Part shown: one piece after another, positions 27,862 to 36,157 of the stretch
How the letters are laid out: every line of letters starts with the position of its first letter
Numbering within the stretch: the stretch's first letter is position 1
Assembly (NCBI RefSeq): GCF_014076415.1
Contig: NZ_CP043568.1
Location: 3,968,001-4,032,000 of the forward strand
Origin: Comamonas testosteroni
Lineage (GTDB): Bacteria; Pseudomonadota; Gammaproteobacteria; Burkholderiales; Burkholderiaceae_C
Length of the DNA stretch: 64,000 nt
Reading direction: 5' to 3'
Position numbers and translations under genes: made by a program
Notes under the pieces: model-generated
Database searches by the model: none
Seen by the model: the letters and a program-made list of their open reading frames with translations, nothing else
Told to the model about the DNA's origin: nothing

Positions 27862-29133
27862 TCAGGCGATAAATCGCTTCAGGATCAACGACGCATTTAC
27901 ACCGCCGAAACCAAATCCGTTGAGCATGGCGTGCTCTATTGCATGAGCACGCGCACTCCCGGCGATCAGGTCCAGGCCGTCCGCCAAAGGGTCTGGCTGC
28001 TCCAGGTTGAGCACGGGTGGCGCGATCTGGTCGCGCAGGGCCAATACTGTGAAGATCGCAGCAGCTCCGCCTGCAGCTCCCAGCATGTGACCCACGGCTG
28101 ATTTGGTAGCCGTGATGGAGGGGCCGGAGCCTGCTCCAAACACTTGACGAATGGCTGCCAGCTCTCCCCGGTCACCCACGGGAGTGGAGGTTGCGTGAGC
28201 ATTCAGGTGTTGAACATCACGAGCGTGCAACTGTGCCTGTCGCAACGCGGCGCGCATCGATCGCGCTGCGCCTGATCCATCCTCGGGACCTGAGGTGACA
28301 TGGTATGCATCGGCAGAGGTGCCATAGCCCACGACCTCGGCCAGTGGCCTGGCGCCGCGCGCCAATGCATGATCCAGTGCCTCCAGCACCAGCAGGCCAG
28401 CACCTTCGGCCATGACAAAACCGTCCCGTGCCTGATCGAAAGGTCGGGAAGCCTTCGCGGGATCGCCGCCGCAGAAAGTGGTCACTGCTTTTGCCGCAGC
28501 AAAGCTGCCGAGCGCAACTCGGTCAATCGTGGCTTCGCTGCCACCGCAGAGCGCCATGTCCGCTTCGTCATTGCGAATCAGACGCGCCGCATCGCCAATG
28601 GCCTGTATGCTGGCAGCACAAGCCGTCACCGGAGCACCCAGCGGGCCCTTGAGCTGGTGCCTGATCGACACCTGTCCCGAAGCCAGATTGGCCAGGAAGG
28701 CAGGTACGGTGAAAGGCGACAAGCGCTGCGGCCCTTTGCCATCCGTGGTTCGCACCGCTTCAACAATGGTGCTGAAACCGCCCACGCCGGAGCCGATGAC
28801 CGTTGCCGCGCGCTCCTGTTGCTCGACGCCTGGATGAGCCCATTGCGCGTGTGCCAGAGCCTGGTCTGCCGCCCCCAATGCAAACGCGATGAAGCGATCC
28901 ATGCGGCGTAGCTCCTTGGCCGAGATCACGGCTTCGGGGCTCCACCCGGCTTGCGGATCTTCCTCCAGGCCAGGCACCCGTCCGGCGATGGAGACGCCTG
29001 TGCCTTCACCCACTGCGGCGCTCAAGGCGCGTACCCCGGACTGGCCGGCCAGCAGGCGTTGCCAGGCCAGCTCTACATTGCACCCTAGAGGAGAGACCAA
29101 GCCCAAACCGGTGATGACTACCCGACGACCCAT
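27862..29133 (-). CDS. fabF: beta-ketoacyl-ACP synthase II (FabF-like)
   Basis: About 423 residues from the ATG at 29133 (AAGGTG upstream), where the family's MGRRVVITGLGLVSPLGCN begins. The thiolase fold and catalytic triad are visible: Cys in VTACAASIQAIG, His in NAHATSTPVGD and His in AVGHMLGAAGG. It condenses malonyl-ACP with acyl-ACP. It is not beside acpP, fabD or fabG, so it is a secondary KAS II, divergent from and probably controlled by the TetR gene at 29231. Confidence 0.9.
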   Translation of the reverse strand: MGRRVVITGLGLVSPLGCNVELAWQRLLAGQSGVRALSAAVGEGTGVSIAGRVPGLEEDPQAGWSPEAVISAKELRRMDRFIAFALGAADQALAHAQWAHPGVEQQERAATVIGSGVGGFSTIVEAVRTTDGKGPQRLSPFTVPAFLANLASGQVSIRHQLKGPLGAPVTACAASIQAIGDAARLIRNDEADMALCGGSEATIDRVALGSFAAAKAVTTFCGGDPAKASRPFDQARDGFVMAEGAGLLVLEALDHALARGARPLAEVVGYGTSADAYHVTSGPEDGSGAARSMRAALRQAQLHARDVQHLNAHATSTPVGDRGELAAIRQVFGAGSGPSITATKSAVGHMLGAAGGAAAIFTVLALRDQIAPPVLNLEQPDPLADGLDLIAGSARAHAIEHAMLNGFGFGGVNASLILKRFIA

Positions 29134-29208
29134 GCTGCACCTTCCGCTATTGAACCCAGGATCTGAGCCCAATTTTATTGATGATGATCGCAATCATAAA
29201 TGAGTTTT

Positions 29209-29224
29209 GATGATGAGTATCATC
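29209..29224. promoter_or_regulatory. palindrome between fabF and tetR genes
   Basis: GATGAT (29209-29214) and ATCATC (29219-29224) flank GAGT, 6 bp before the TetR start codon. TetR proteins commonly bind such palindromes to repress themselves and the divergent gene. Confidence 0.55.
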
Positions 29225-29230
29225 TAACGT

Positions 29231-29812
29231 ATGAAAGTGAGCAAAGCACAGGCCGCCGAGAACCGCGAAGGAATCGTGGATGCCGCTGCGCGCCTTTATC
29301 GAGAAAAGGGCCTGGATGGCGTGGGCGTGGCAGAGATCACACGCGATGCGGGCTTGACACATGGCGGGCTGTACCGGCACTTCGAGTCCAAGGATGCTCT
29401 CGCACGCGAGGCCTGCCTGCGTGCATTTGAGTGGACCATCACGCCGCTAGACGGATTGGAGTCCCCGGAGGTGGATGGCGCGCCTGCAACCAGACTCCGC
29501 GCGCTGGTGCATGGCTATCTTTCTGCGACGCATCGCGATCACCCCGGAGAAGGCTGCCCCGCTGCGGCATTGGCAGCAGATGCAGCAAGAGCGGGGCCTG
29601 AGATGTCTGAGGTTTTTGCCCAGGGAGTGGAACGCAATATCCAGCGCTTTATGAGCGTGCTCCAAGGCGATGATGCAGCCAAACGTACCCAGACTATCGT
29701 GACCCTCAGCAGCATGGTTGGTGCCTTGGTTCTCGCGCGTGCCACGGCAGCAGGCAACCCTGCGCTTTCTGAAGAAATATTGGCAACCTTGCGGGAGCAG
29801 TTAGCCCCGTAG
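29231..29812 (+). CDS. TetR family transcriptional regulator
   Basis: A 193-residue regulator. Helix-turn-helix at residues 27-50 (VGVAEITRDAGLTHGGLYRHF), followed by an all-helical ligand domain. Similar to TetR proteins whose C-terminal domain carries HPGEGCPAAALAADAARAG. No clear ribosome site precedes the ATG. Divergent from fabF, with a palindrome in the gap, suggesting control of that gene. Confidence 0.88.
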   Translation: MKVSKAQAAENREGIVDAAARLYREKGLDGVGVAEITRDAGLTHGGLYRHFESKDALAREACLRAFEWTITPLDGLESPEVDGAPATRLRALVHGYLSATHRDHPGEGCPAAALAADAARAGPEMSEVFAQGVERNIQRFMSVLQGDDAAKRTQTIVTLSSMVGALVLARATAAGNPALSEEILATLREQLAP

Positions 29813-29864
29813 CCGCCCGAATTAGGCATGCGCTCGCACATCTGATGCGCATCTCAATTTTAAG

Positions 29865-29960
29865 CGTGGCGGCTGTCACGGTCTGGCCCGGGGCGCACTG
29901 GATATCCAGACCGTTGAAGCACCAGCGCAGGTCGCTGTGCACCGCGTCAACACTGCCTCC
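29865..29960 (-). mobile_element. fragment of an IS3-family transposase (OrfB)
   Basis: Minus-strand codons give VHSDLRWCFNGLDIQCAPGQ followed by TVTAAT. This parallels the OrfB segment MSNMRWCSDGFEIKCDSGET of the element at 30387, but is clearly a different copy. Nothing else of the element survives on either side, so it is a scrap about 30 codons long. Confidence 0.6.
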
Positions 29961-30034
29961 CTGCGAGCGGGCTGACTGGCGCCAGTACGGCGTCCAGGGC
30001 TACAGCGGACAGCGGCTTGTGCAACCGCTGTCAT

Positions 30035-30386
30035 TCAGAGAGCGCCGTATTCGCTCAACTTCTTGCTGAGCCTGAAGGTCCACAGTCGCTGCGCACGATC
30101 GTTGACGTCATTGGTGGTGAAGCGCGGGCTCGCCGCGCCCTTGGCGCACTTGCCATCGTTCACGATCTTGCCGTCGGCATCCACCATGCATTTGGTGACG
30201 TCCGAGCCTTCGATCTCCTTGCCGCTTGCGTCCAGCACGGCCAGCGAGACACCGAAGTCGGTGTCGTTGGTCAGCGCCAACGTGTAGTCATCGACCAGTG
30301 CCAAACCCTCGGCCTTCTCGGCCACCCAGCCGGTGGCGTTCAAGTTGAAGAGCCGGGTCTTCTTGAGCGCCACTACCTTGGAATAG
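30035..30386 (-). pseudogene. C-terminal fragment of a phytase-like esterase
   Basis: About 115 codons remain, entering from the IS boundary at 30386 (YSKVVALKKTRLFNL) and running to a stop at 30035. The stretch KAEGLALVDDYTLALTNDTD resembles the ‘kvEGLallpdGrlal-NDND-fG’ signature of esterase-like-activity-of-phytase proteins, which are exported and several hundred residues long. The N-terminal bulk is absent and is not found beyond the IS. No start codon with a ribosome site exists, so it should not be functional. Confidence 0.65.
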
Positions 30387-30428
30387 TGATCTTGCCCCCG
30401 TAGTTCCGGACACCGTCCTGTCGCTAAG

Positions 30429-31281
30429 CTAGCCCTGATGGGAGGGGTGATTCTGCCGTCGTCGGAACTCCCTGGGCGACATCATCTTCAAACTCGAATG
30501 CGGGTGGATTTCGTTGAAGTGCTCGAACACACCCGGCAATTGCGCCAGCACCGTCGGCGCGTCACGCAGGTATGTAGTCGCGCTTGAAGGTGTTGACGAA
30601 GCTCTCGGCCATGCCGTTGCTCTGCGGGCTACACACGGGCGTGTTGATCGGCTTCAGGCCCAGCGATCTAGCAATGCCACGCGTCTCGTGCGCGATGTAG
30701 GCGCTGTCGTTGTCGGTGAGCAACTCCAATTCACGCTCCAGGGGCACGGCTTCAGCCGTGCCAAAGCGCCGCTCCACGGCTTCCACCAGCATGTCGCGCA
30801 CAGGCTCTCCCGCAAGTCCCTTGCCCTCCCAAGCTCGCCAGGCCAGGATCTCCCGGTCGCAGCAGTCCTTGGCGAAGGTGGCTGTGACCGTCTCGCCCGA
30901 ATCGCACTTGATCTCAAAGCCGTCAGAGCACCAGCGCATGTTGCTCATCGGCACACTGACCTGGCCATTGTGAATACGGCTCGAACGCCGTCGCTTGGGC
31001 GCCTTGGGCAACAGCAGTCGATGCTGCGCCATGACCCGGTAGATGCGCTTGTGGTTCAGCACCTGTTGACCTTGCGAACGTCGCTCTCGATTGAGCAGCG
31101 CACCGGCGCGGCGATAGCCATAGCTGGGCAACTCGGCAATGTGGCGCCTCAGGTCAGCCAGCAAGAGCTCATCCTGGACCGGAGTGCGGCCTCTGCGGCT
31201 GTCCTGCCAGTGGGCAGAGCCGTGATGTCGCACATGCAGATTCGAGCGCGCCACGCTCAGCACCGAGCAGACCGACTTCAT
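30429..31281 (-). pseudogene. IS3-family transposase OrfB, frameshifted
   Basis: Encodes the rve/DDE integrase core: HTH_21-like IAELPSYGYRRAGALLNRER, then WCSDGFEIKCDSGETVTATF, LLTDNDSAYIAHETRGIARS, and the Glu region PQSNGMAESFVNTFKRDY. After KRDY (near 30575) the frame ends in IPA-stop, but the expected tail continues in another frame (YLRDAPTVLAQLPGVFEHFN … SLKMMSPREFRRRQ) to a stop at 30429. A small deletion thus breaks the C-terminus. Start at 31281 is a guess, since IS3 OrfB is normally made by frameshifting from OrfA. Confidence 0.8.
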
Positions 31282-31660
31282 CGGTCGTCCCCAGGCAACA
31301 AGGGCGAGCGCGCAATCCACTTTTTTGCTGCGGCAAGCTCCACGGCTTCCTTGAGGATCTGGTTCTCCAAGGGCTTTTGCCCAGCACACGTTGCAGCTTG
31401 GCGATCTCGGCGCGAGCTGCGGCCAGCTCCGAAGCCGGCACAACCGCTTCGCCGGCGCTCACGACCACCAGTGCGCCTTCGCGATCCAATCGCCGCCAAG
31501 TGCTCGCCGACACGCCCTCCTGGCGGGCCACGAGCGAGACGCTCATGCCCGGTTCATACGATTTGCGAACCAAGGCAGCCTTCTCGGCAGCCGACCAGCG
31601 CCGCCTGCGCTGGTCTCGGGTGATGACCTCAATCGTCTCTGTATGCCTAGTCATACGCAC
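31278..31660 (-). pseudogene. IS3-family transposase OrfA, frameshifted
   Basis: The N-terminal helix-turn-helix is intact ([37 protein letters not shown]) followed by a leucine-zipper-like stretch ([20 protein letters not shown]). Directly after this (near 31380) the reading frame is lost, while the expected continuation ([20 protein letters not shown]) lies in a neighbouring frame ending at 31278. One base appears missing, so OrfA is broken. Confidence 0.78.
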
Positions 31661-31722
31661 AGTCCTATGCCTATCTCGAAGATAAGCGATGGACCGTGTC
31701 CGGAGATTCAGGGGGCTATCTC

Positions 31723-32111
31723 ACGCCAGGGCGATCATCGTTAACGATATATCCAAAAGCGCTCAAGAGTACCTGTCAACGAAGGTGGTTGACTGTTCCA
31801 GGTTCGATTCGATATTGCTGACGTATTCACGTCAACTGAAGCGATGAAGCGGGCACCCGTCGTTGCAGGCAGTGAAAGTGGGTGCTTGTAAAAAGCTGCG
31901 CTCGGAGGTCCGCTACTGGCCGATAGCGTGAGCACACGGATATGCCAGGAAGTGGACACCCCGGCATGCGATCCCCGCCGGAGAGGTCAGGCTGTCAGCG
32001 GAGTCCACAGACTGGCGCTACCGGCCTGAGCAGGCGGCCTGCATCATGCATTGCTGCGCAGGCAAGCCAGAAAACGTCCATAAGCAAGCATTGCCAATGG
32101 TCGAGGTTGCG
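31723..32111. other. intergenic, no gene seen
   Basis: About 390 bp right of the IS. No frame has recognisable content, and the missing half of the phytase-like gene is not here. Confidence 0.4.
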
Positions 32112-32522
32112 TCAGCCTTGAGGCATCTGGCTCATGTCCATGAACATGATTTCCCAAATGTGGCCGTCTACGTCCTCGAAGCTGCGGCCATACATGAAGC
32201 CGTGGTCTTGCAAAGGGTTCACGTCCGCCTTGCCTCCATGAGCGGAAACGGCCTCAATCATGCTGTCAACGGCCGCGCGGTCGTCGGCGCTCAGGCACAA
32301 CATAACTTCGCTGGCAGCATGGGCGTCGACGATAGGCTTTTGGGTGAACGTGGCCCACTTCGGATGGGTGAGCAGCATCACGTAGATGCTGTCGGAGACG
32401 ACCATGCAGGCGGCTGTGTTGTCGCTGAACTGCGGGTTGTTGACGGCGCCGATTGCTTCATAGAAGGACTTGGCCTTCGGCAGGTCAGCGACGGGCAGGT
32501 TGACGAAGATCTTCTTGGACAT
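32112..32522 (-). CDS. VOC family (glyoxalase-like) protein
   Basis: A 136-residue protein with the paired beta-alpha-beta-beta-beta modules of the vicinal oxygen chelate fold: KIFVNLPVADLPKAKSFYEA at the start and DVDGHIWEIMFMD at the end, the latter holding the usual metal-ligand Glu. This ‘MSKKIFVNLPVxDLxxSxxFY’ subgroup is common and mostly uncharacterised. It is isolated, on the right of the IS-scarred zone. GAAAGTC precedes the start only weakly. Confidence 0.85.
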   Translation of the reverse strand: MSKKIFVNLPVADLPKAKSFYEAIGAVNNPQFSDNTAACMVVSDSIYVMLLTHPKWATFTQKPIVDAHAASEVMLCLSADDRAAVDSMIEAVSAHGGKADVNPLQDHGFMYGRSFEDVDGHIWEIMFMDMSQMPQG

Positions 32523-33102
32523 TGGAGACTTTCAAGGTCTGTGTTGAGAGGGAATCTTCAGGCGTTGGCGAGCGACGTCAACAGTTCGTCTAGGAGCAGC
32601 GTGCTGGATGTGAGGCCGTCTTCCTGCCCAGGTAACCACAGCTTCCCTGTTTCGGCGCGAGTGGTTATTGATACATCGTATCCAGCTGCACCAGCGTCAG
32701 CCAACCGCGTTAGCTGTCGTTCAGGTCGCAGAGTCGCCAGTGTTCCAAGGCAGCTATCGCCCCGTTGCAGCCGCTCAAGCCTCGTTGATCTACGACTGCT
32801 GTACAGCGATTGCCGCTGTTCCTGGCCCTATCGCGACCTATCGGCCACCGTTCCATAACGGCCATCCTAACATTGACACCGACAGCTACGCGGCGTTGTT
32901 CAGGCGCTGCCATACAGGCGGATTGCCATAGTGCCTTCTGCTGTTCCAGGCCGAAGAATGCACCATGACTTCCCAGGACCGTACATCCAAGTGATCCTAT
33001 TGAAGCGGAAATAGGAGGCTTTGAATCATCTACAGACTCTGGTCGATCTAAGCTGAAGAATTTAAGACCGAGGTAATCAAGAGAGGTTGAGCCTCCGCCC
33101 CG
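32523..33102. other. intergenic, dispersed repeat sequence, no gene
   Basis: 580 bp between the VOC gene and dmpI. No credible frame. The central part resembles sequence at 52330-52410 (see the repeat entries). The lower phenol operon presumably terminates near 33000-33100, but no obvious T-tailed hairpin was seen. Confidence 0.4.
32806..32890. repeat. degenerate dispersed repeat, copy A
   Basis: Contains AGCGATTGCCGCTGTTCCTG, then CGCGACCTATCGGCCA and CCATAACGGCCATCC. The same order of blocks recurs at about 52330-52405 (AGCGATTGCTACTGTTCATG, TGCGACCTATCTCCA, ACATAGTGGTCATCC). Found by eye; full extent needs an alignment. Confidence 0.55.
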
Positions 33103-33294
33103 TCAGCGTCCCAGCTCTTTGGCACTGACGCCGGCAATGCCCCAGTTCTCCTTGGGCACATCGTGTATCCAGACCCGCACATTGGCGGCGGGAGCGCCAA
33201 CGGCCTCGACCAGGGCCTGGGTAACCTTTTCAATCACCGCCTTTTTCTGTTCCTCGCTGCGACCTTCCAGCATGTAGATTTGTGCGAATGGCAT
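33103..33294 (-). CDS. dmpI: 4-oxalocrotonate tautomerase
   Basis: A 63-residue protein starting Met-Pro; the exposed Pro1 is the catalytic base in this family. MPFAQIYMLEGRSEEQKKAV and the RVWIHDVPKENWGIAG segment, with the active-site Arg, match 4-oxalocrotonate tautomerases (XylH/DmpI), which isomerise 2-hydroxymuconate to 2-oxo-3-hexenedioate. It is the last gene of the lower meta-cleavage operon and would correspond to aphI in C. testosteroni. Confidence 0.92.
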   Translation of the reverse strand: MPFAQIYMLEGRSEEQKKAVIEKVTQALVEAVGAPAANVRVWIHDVPKENWGIAGVSAKELGR

Positions 33295-33329
33295 CTGGCA
33301 CCTTTTTTTCCATCAGTTATCGATTGCGC

Positions 33330-33479
33330 TGAGCTTGGTGGGCAGCCCCTCATCCAAAAGGATGAGGTAGCAAAGCTCAGGCCCGGGGCACAGCACCCAA
33401 AACCTCCCTGGCCCACCAGGGGGACGTAGCCCCACCCCCAAAGAGACAGGAGGAGGCCGCGCAGGAGTTCAGGGGGTAC
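33330..33479 (-). repeat. GC-rich intergenic repeat R1 (divergent copy)
   Basis: Lies directly after the Bug gene stop. It shares the closing block (GGAGTTCAGGGGGTACTTA next to the stop; CCAGGGGGACGT centrally) with the other copies at 34545, 38165, 39110 and 43135 but is the most diverged. Confidence 0.5.
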
Positions 33480-34460
33480 TTACGCTTTAATCCCCAACTT
33501 GCGAATCAAGTCTCCCCAGCGCTTGTTCTCGGCACGGATGAAGTCGGCGAACTGCTGCGGCGTGGTGACGCGCAGATTGCCCGAGATGTTGTCAAAGGCC
33601 TGCTGTACCTCGCCCGTCTTGGCACCGAGCTCCCAAGCCTGGTGCAGCTTGGTGATCACGGCCTGGGGCGTGGCGGCCGGCGCGACCAGGCCGAACCAGG
33701 TCTCGACCTCGAAGCCGGGGTAACCCGACTCGGCCACCGTGGGCACATCAGGCAAGGCCTTGGAACGCTGGGGCGAGGTCACGGCAATGACCCGCAGCTT
33801 GCCAGCCTTGATGTGCTGCAAGGTCGTGGCCAGCGAGCTTTCCATGCTCATCATTACCGTGCCCGACAGCAGATCGGGCACGATCTGGCTCGAGCCCTTG
33901 TAGGGCACATTGGTCAGTTGGATGCCGGCCACGGACTGCAGCAACTCGGCCGCCAGGTGGTTGCTGGTGCCAATGCCAGAGGTCGCGTAATTCACCTTGC
34001 CGGGATTGGCCTTGGCATAGGCCACCATGCCCTTGAGGTCGGAGAACGGCGCCCCCGGGTTGATCACCAGCGCGCAAGGCGTGGTGCCGACCAGGGAGAT
34101 GGGACGCAAGTCCTTCTCCACATCAAAGGGCACGCTGTTGTACAGGTGGGGAGCAATGGCCAGACTGCTGATGGCTGTGAGCCCTATGGTGTAGCCATCG
34201 GTTGCGGCCTTGGCCACGGCGTCCGTGCCGATATTGCCGCCGGCCCCTGCCTTGTTCTCCACCACAAAGGGCTGGCCCAGCTTGTCGGACATGGCCTTGG
34301 CAGCCGCGCGGCCCATGACGTCCGTGGGGCCACCCGCCGGAAACGGCACGATCATGCGCACCGGGCGCGTGGGATAGCCGGCCTGCGCCAGGGCGCGCCC
34401 GGGCAGGCCCATGGCCATGGCAGCCATGGCGACCGCTGTCATCAACTCTCTTCTTTGCAT
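33480..34460 (-). CDS. Bug-family solute-binding protein within the phenol operon
   Basis: About 326 residues from the ATG at 34460, which follows GAGACAAGCA and opens a signal peptide (cut after ALA-QA). Bug signatures are intact: RMIVPFPAGGPTDVMGRAAA, VVENKAGAGGNIGTDAVA, GIGTSNHLAAELLQ. It is predicted to bind a carboxylate in the periplasm. It sits between dmpH and dmpI, where the C. testosteroni aph cluster carries aphJ; I infer equivalence from position. No TctA/TctB genes are in the phenol locus, so its permease is elsewhere, if any. Confidence 0.88.
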   Translation of the reverse strand: MQRRELMTAVAMAAMAMGLPGRALAQAGYPTRPVRMIVPFPAGGPTDVMGRAAAKAMSDKLGQPFVVENKAGAGGNIGTDAVAKAATDGYTIGLTAISSLAIAPHLYNSVPFDVEKDLRPISLVGTTPCALVINPGAPFSDLKGMVAYAKANPGKVNYATSGIGTSNHLAAELLQSVAGIQLTNVPYKGSSQIVPDLLSGTVMMSMESSLATTLQHIKAGKLRVIAVTSPQRSKALPDVPTVAESGYPGFEVETWFGLVAPAATPQAVITKLHQAWELGAKTGEVQQAFDNISGNLRVTTPQQFADFIRAENKRWGDLIRKLGIKA

Positions 34461-34544
34461 TGCTTGTCTCCGTTGTCGTTCTGAAAAAACTTGAGGGTGC
34501 GCATCGTTTGGAGGCGCCAAGACAGCTCTGACTCAAATCCCAAA

Positions 34545-34667
34545 CCCCTCAAAGCCTGGTGCTTGGCCTTTAAAACTGACGCGGCTAAGGCCTGGGAGGC
34601 CGAGCAAGGGCCGGCCCGTAGCGAGGACAGCGCCCCCCGAAGAAAGAGGGGGAAGGTGCGAAGCGAC
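34545..34667 (-). repeat. GC-rich intergenic repeat R2
   Basis: Directly downstream of the dmpH stop. It includes GAGCAAGGGCCGGCCCGTAG, then GGGGGAAGGTGCGAAGCGAC ending in TTAGGGGGCG. Shares the same ordered blocks with R3-R5. Confidence 0.75.
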
Positions 34668-35459
34668 TTAGGGGGCGAACTGAATCGAGGTGCTGCCCAT
34701 CCCCTGCACGCGCAAACACACATGGTCGCCAGCGGCCACGGCCACGGCCTCGGTGGCGCCGCCCGACAGAATCAGGCTGCCCGCCGGAATTTCCTGGCCA
34801 CGCCGGCCCAGGTGGTTGGCCAGCATGGCGATGGCCGCAGCCGGGTGGCCCAGCACCGCCGCACCAGCCCCCATGGCCACGGGCTGACCGTTTTTCTCCA
34901 GCACCAGGCCTACTGTGCGCAGGTCCACGGCGTCGGGGCGCAAGGGCTGGCCGCCGACCACAAAGCGCGCGGCCGACGTGTTGTCGGCCACCACGCTCTT
35001 GAGGTCGAACTTGAAGTCGCGGTAGCGGCTGTCAATGACCTCGATGCCGGGCATCACAAAGTCGGTGGCGGCCAGCACAGCGCCGATATGGCAGCCAGGC
35101 CCTTTGAGCGCATGCTTGAGCACAAAGGCGATCTCGGGCTCCACCTTGGGGTGGATAAGCTCCGAGGTCTTGACCGTGCCGCCATCAGGCACGCTGAAGT
35201 AGTCCACCAGAAAGCCGAACACCGGGTCGGTGACGCCCATTTGCTTCATCTTGGCGTGCGAGGTCAGCCCGGCCTTGAGGCCCACCACGCGCGCGCCGCG
35301 CGCCAGCTTGCGAGCCAGGATGGCGGCCTGAATGGCGTAGGCATCGTCCCAGTCCATATCGGGATGGGCGTCGGTGATCTTCAAGGTATCGTGGGCCTGC
35401 AACTCGCAGGTCTCCAGATGCTCGGCAAGTTGTTCAATGGTTGCGGGGTTAAGTGCCAT
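34668..35459 (-). CDS. dmpH: 4-oxalocrotonate (2-oxo-3-hexenedioate) decarboxylase
   Basis: A 263-residue fumarylacetoacetate-hydrolase-like enzyme. It decarboxylates 2-oxo-3-hexenedioate to 2-hydroxypenta-2,4-dienoate with a divalent metal. DmpH-type features separate it from its paralogue DmpE at 38279: RVVGLKAGLTSHAKMKQMGV and FLVDYFSVPDGG here, against VVGKKIGVTSKAV in DmpE. The metal-site VEPEIAFVLK and EVIDSRYRDFKFDLKSVVAD are intact. Equivalent to aphH. Confidence 0.93.
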   Translation of the reverse strand: MALNPATIEQLAEHLETCELQAHDTLKITDAHPDMDWDDAYAIQAAILARKLARGARVVGLKAGLTSHAKMKQMGVTDPVFGFLVDYFSVPDGGTVKTSELIHPKVEPEIAFVLKHALKGPGCHIGAVLAATDFVMPGIEVIDSRYRDFKFDLKSVVADNTSAARFVVGGQPLRPDAVDLRTVGLVLEKNGQPVAMGAGAAVLGHPAAAIAMLANHLGRRGQEIPAGSLILSGGATEAVAVAAGDHVCLRVQGMGSTSIQFAP

Positions 35460-35524
35460 GTGGTGCTCCGAATATTGAAAATGAATGGACGGGCAAGGCC
35501 TGCTCAGGTCTGATCCTGTGTGAG

Positions 35525-36157
35525 CTAGGCCGTGACGGGAGTGAAGGGCGAGTGCGTGTTGTCCACGACTTCCAGCTCCCTGCAGCCCTGTGCGTTATTC
35601 AGCCATTGACCGCCCACGGCGGGTGTGGAGCAGACGTTGCGGCTGGGCATGCGGCCTGAGAAGCTCAGCGGCCCGACCACGATCCTGGCCTTGACGCGGC
35701 CTGCACGGCCAGATCGACCATGGCATGGGAAAAGCGCATCGTCTGCACCCTGGGCTTGCCGGTGCGCGTCTCCTGCTCGCGCGCCGCCTGGGCCGAACTC
35801 GCGCTGGTATAGCCCGAGCTGAAAGGCCAGGCCGGCGACCACCAGACTTCGTTGGTCAGTGCAAGACACGGCTGACCTATCTGGCCCACGGTGTCCGCAA
35901 ATGCAAAGGCCTTGGCCAGGGAGAGCATGCGTAGCTGGTAGCCGACCTAGCGCGCGGCCGCGTGAAATGCGATCACCATGGGCGGCTGCAGGGCGCCCGT
36001 GACCATGGATACGGCATCGCGCAAAGGCCGCCAGCGCCCCGGTGTTGGGCGAGATGATGGCAATGCGCAGCGCGCTGCCATCATCGGCCGCAGAGGCCCG
36101 GGGGGACTGTGCCAGACCCCAGGCCGCCGATGCCTTGAGCAGCGCACGGCGCTTCAT
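35525..36157 (-). pseudogene. decayed ABC-type substrate-binding protein gene
   Basis: The start is intact ([17 protein letters not shown], signal peptide, then ALRIAIISPNTGALA) and overlaps the dmpG stop by ATGA. Homology then moves between frames: LTNEVWWSPAWPFSSG and RVQTMRFSHAMVDLAVQAA in a second frame, and GGQWLNNAQGCRELEVVDNT near the C-terminus in the first. The pieces are in the right order for a branched-chain-amino-acid-type binding protein of about 400 residues, but roughly half is gone. It once belonged to the operon, translationally coupled to dmpG. Confidence 0.75.

Larger units (their letters stand above)
30387..31722 (-). mobile_element. IS3-family insertion sequence (IS2-like ends), decayed
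   Basis: About 1.34 kb bounded by imperfect inverted repeats: left end TGATCTTGCCCCCGTAGTTC continuing CGGACACCGTCC, right end (reverse complement) TGAGATAGCCCCCTGAATCT continuing CCGGACACGGTCC. The TG…CA tips and the internal GCCCCC…CCGGACA resemble the IS2 group. Two transposase frames lie on the minus strand, each with a frameshift. Immediate flanks (AATAG left, CGCCA right) are not a duplication, so one side was probably rearranged after insertion. Confidence 0.85.

Noticed and set aside
33642..34484. 280-codon open frame opposite the Bug gene
   Set aside because: Gly/His/Arg-rich translation with no domain; shadow of the binding-protein gene.
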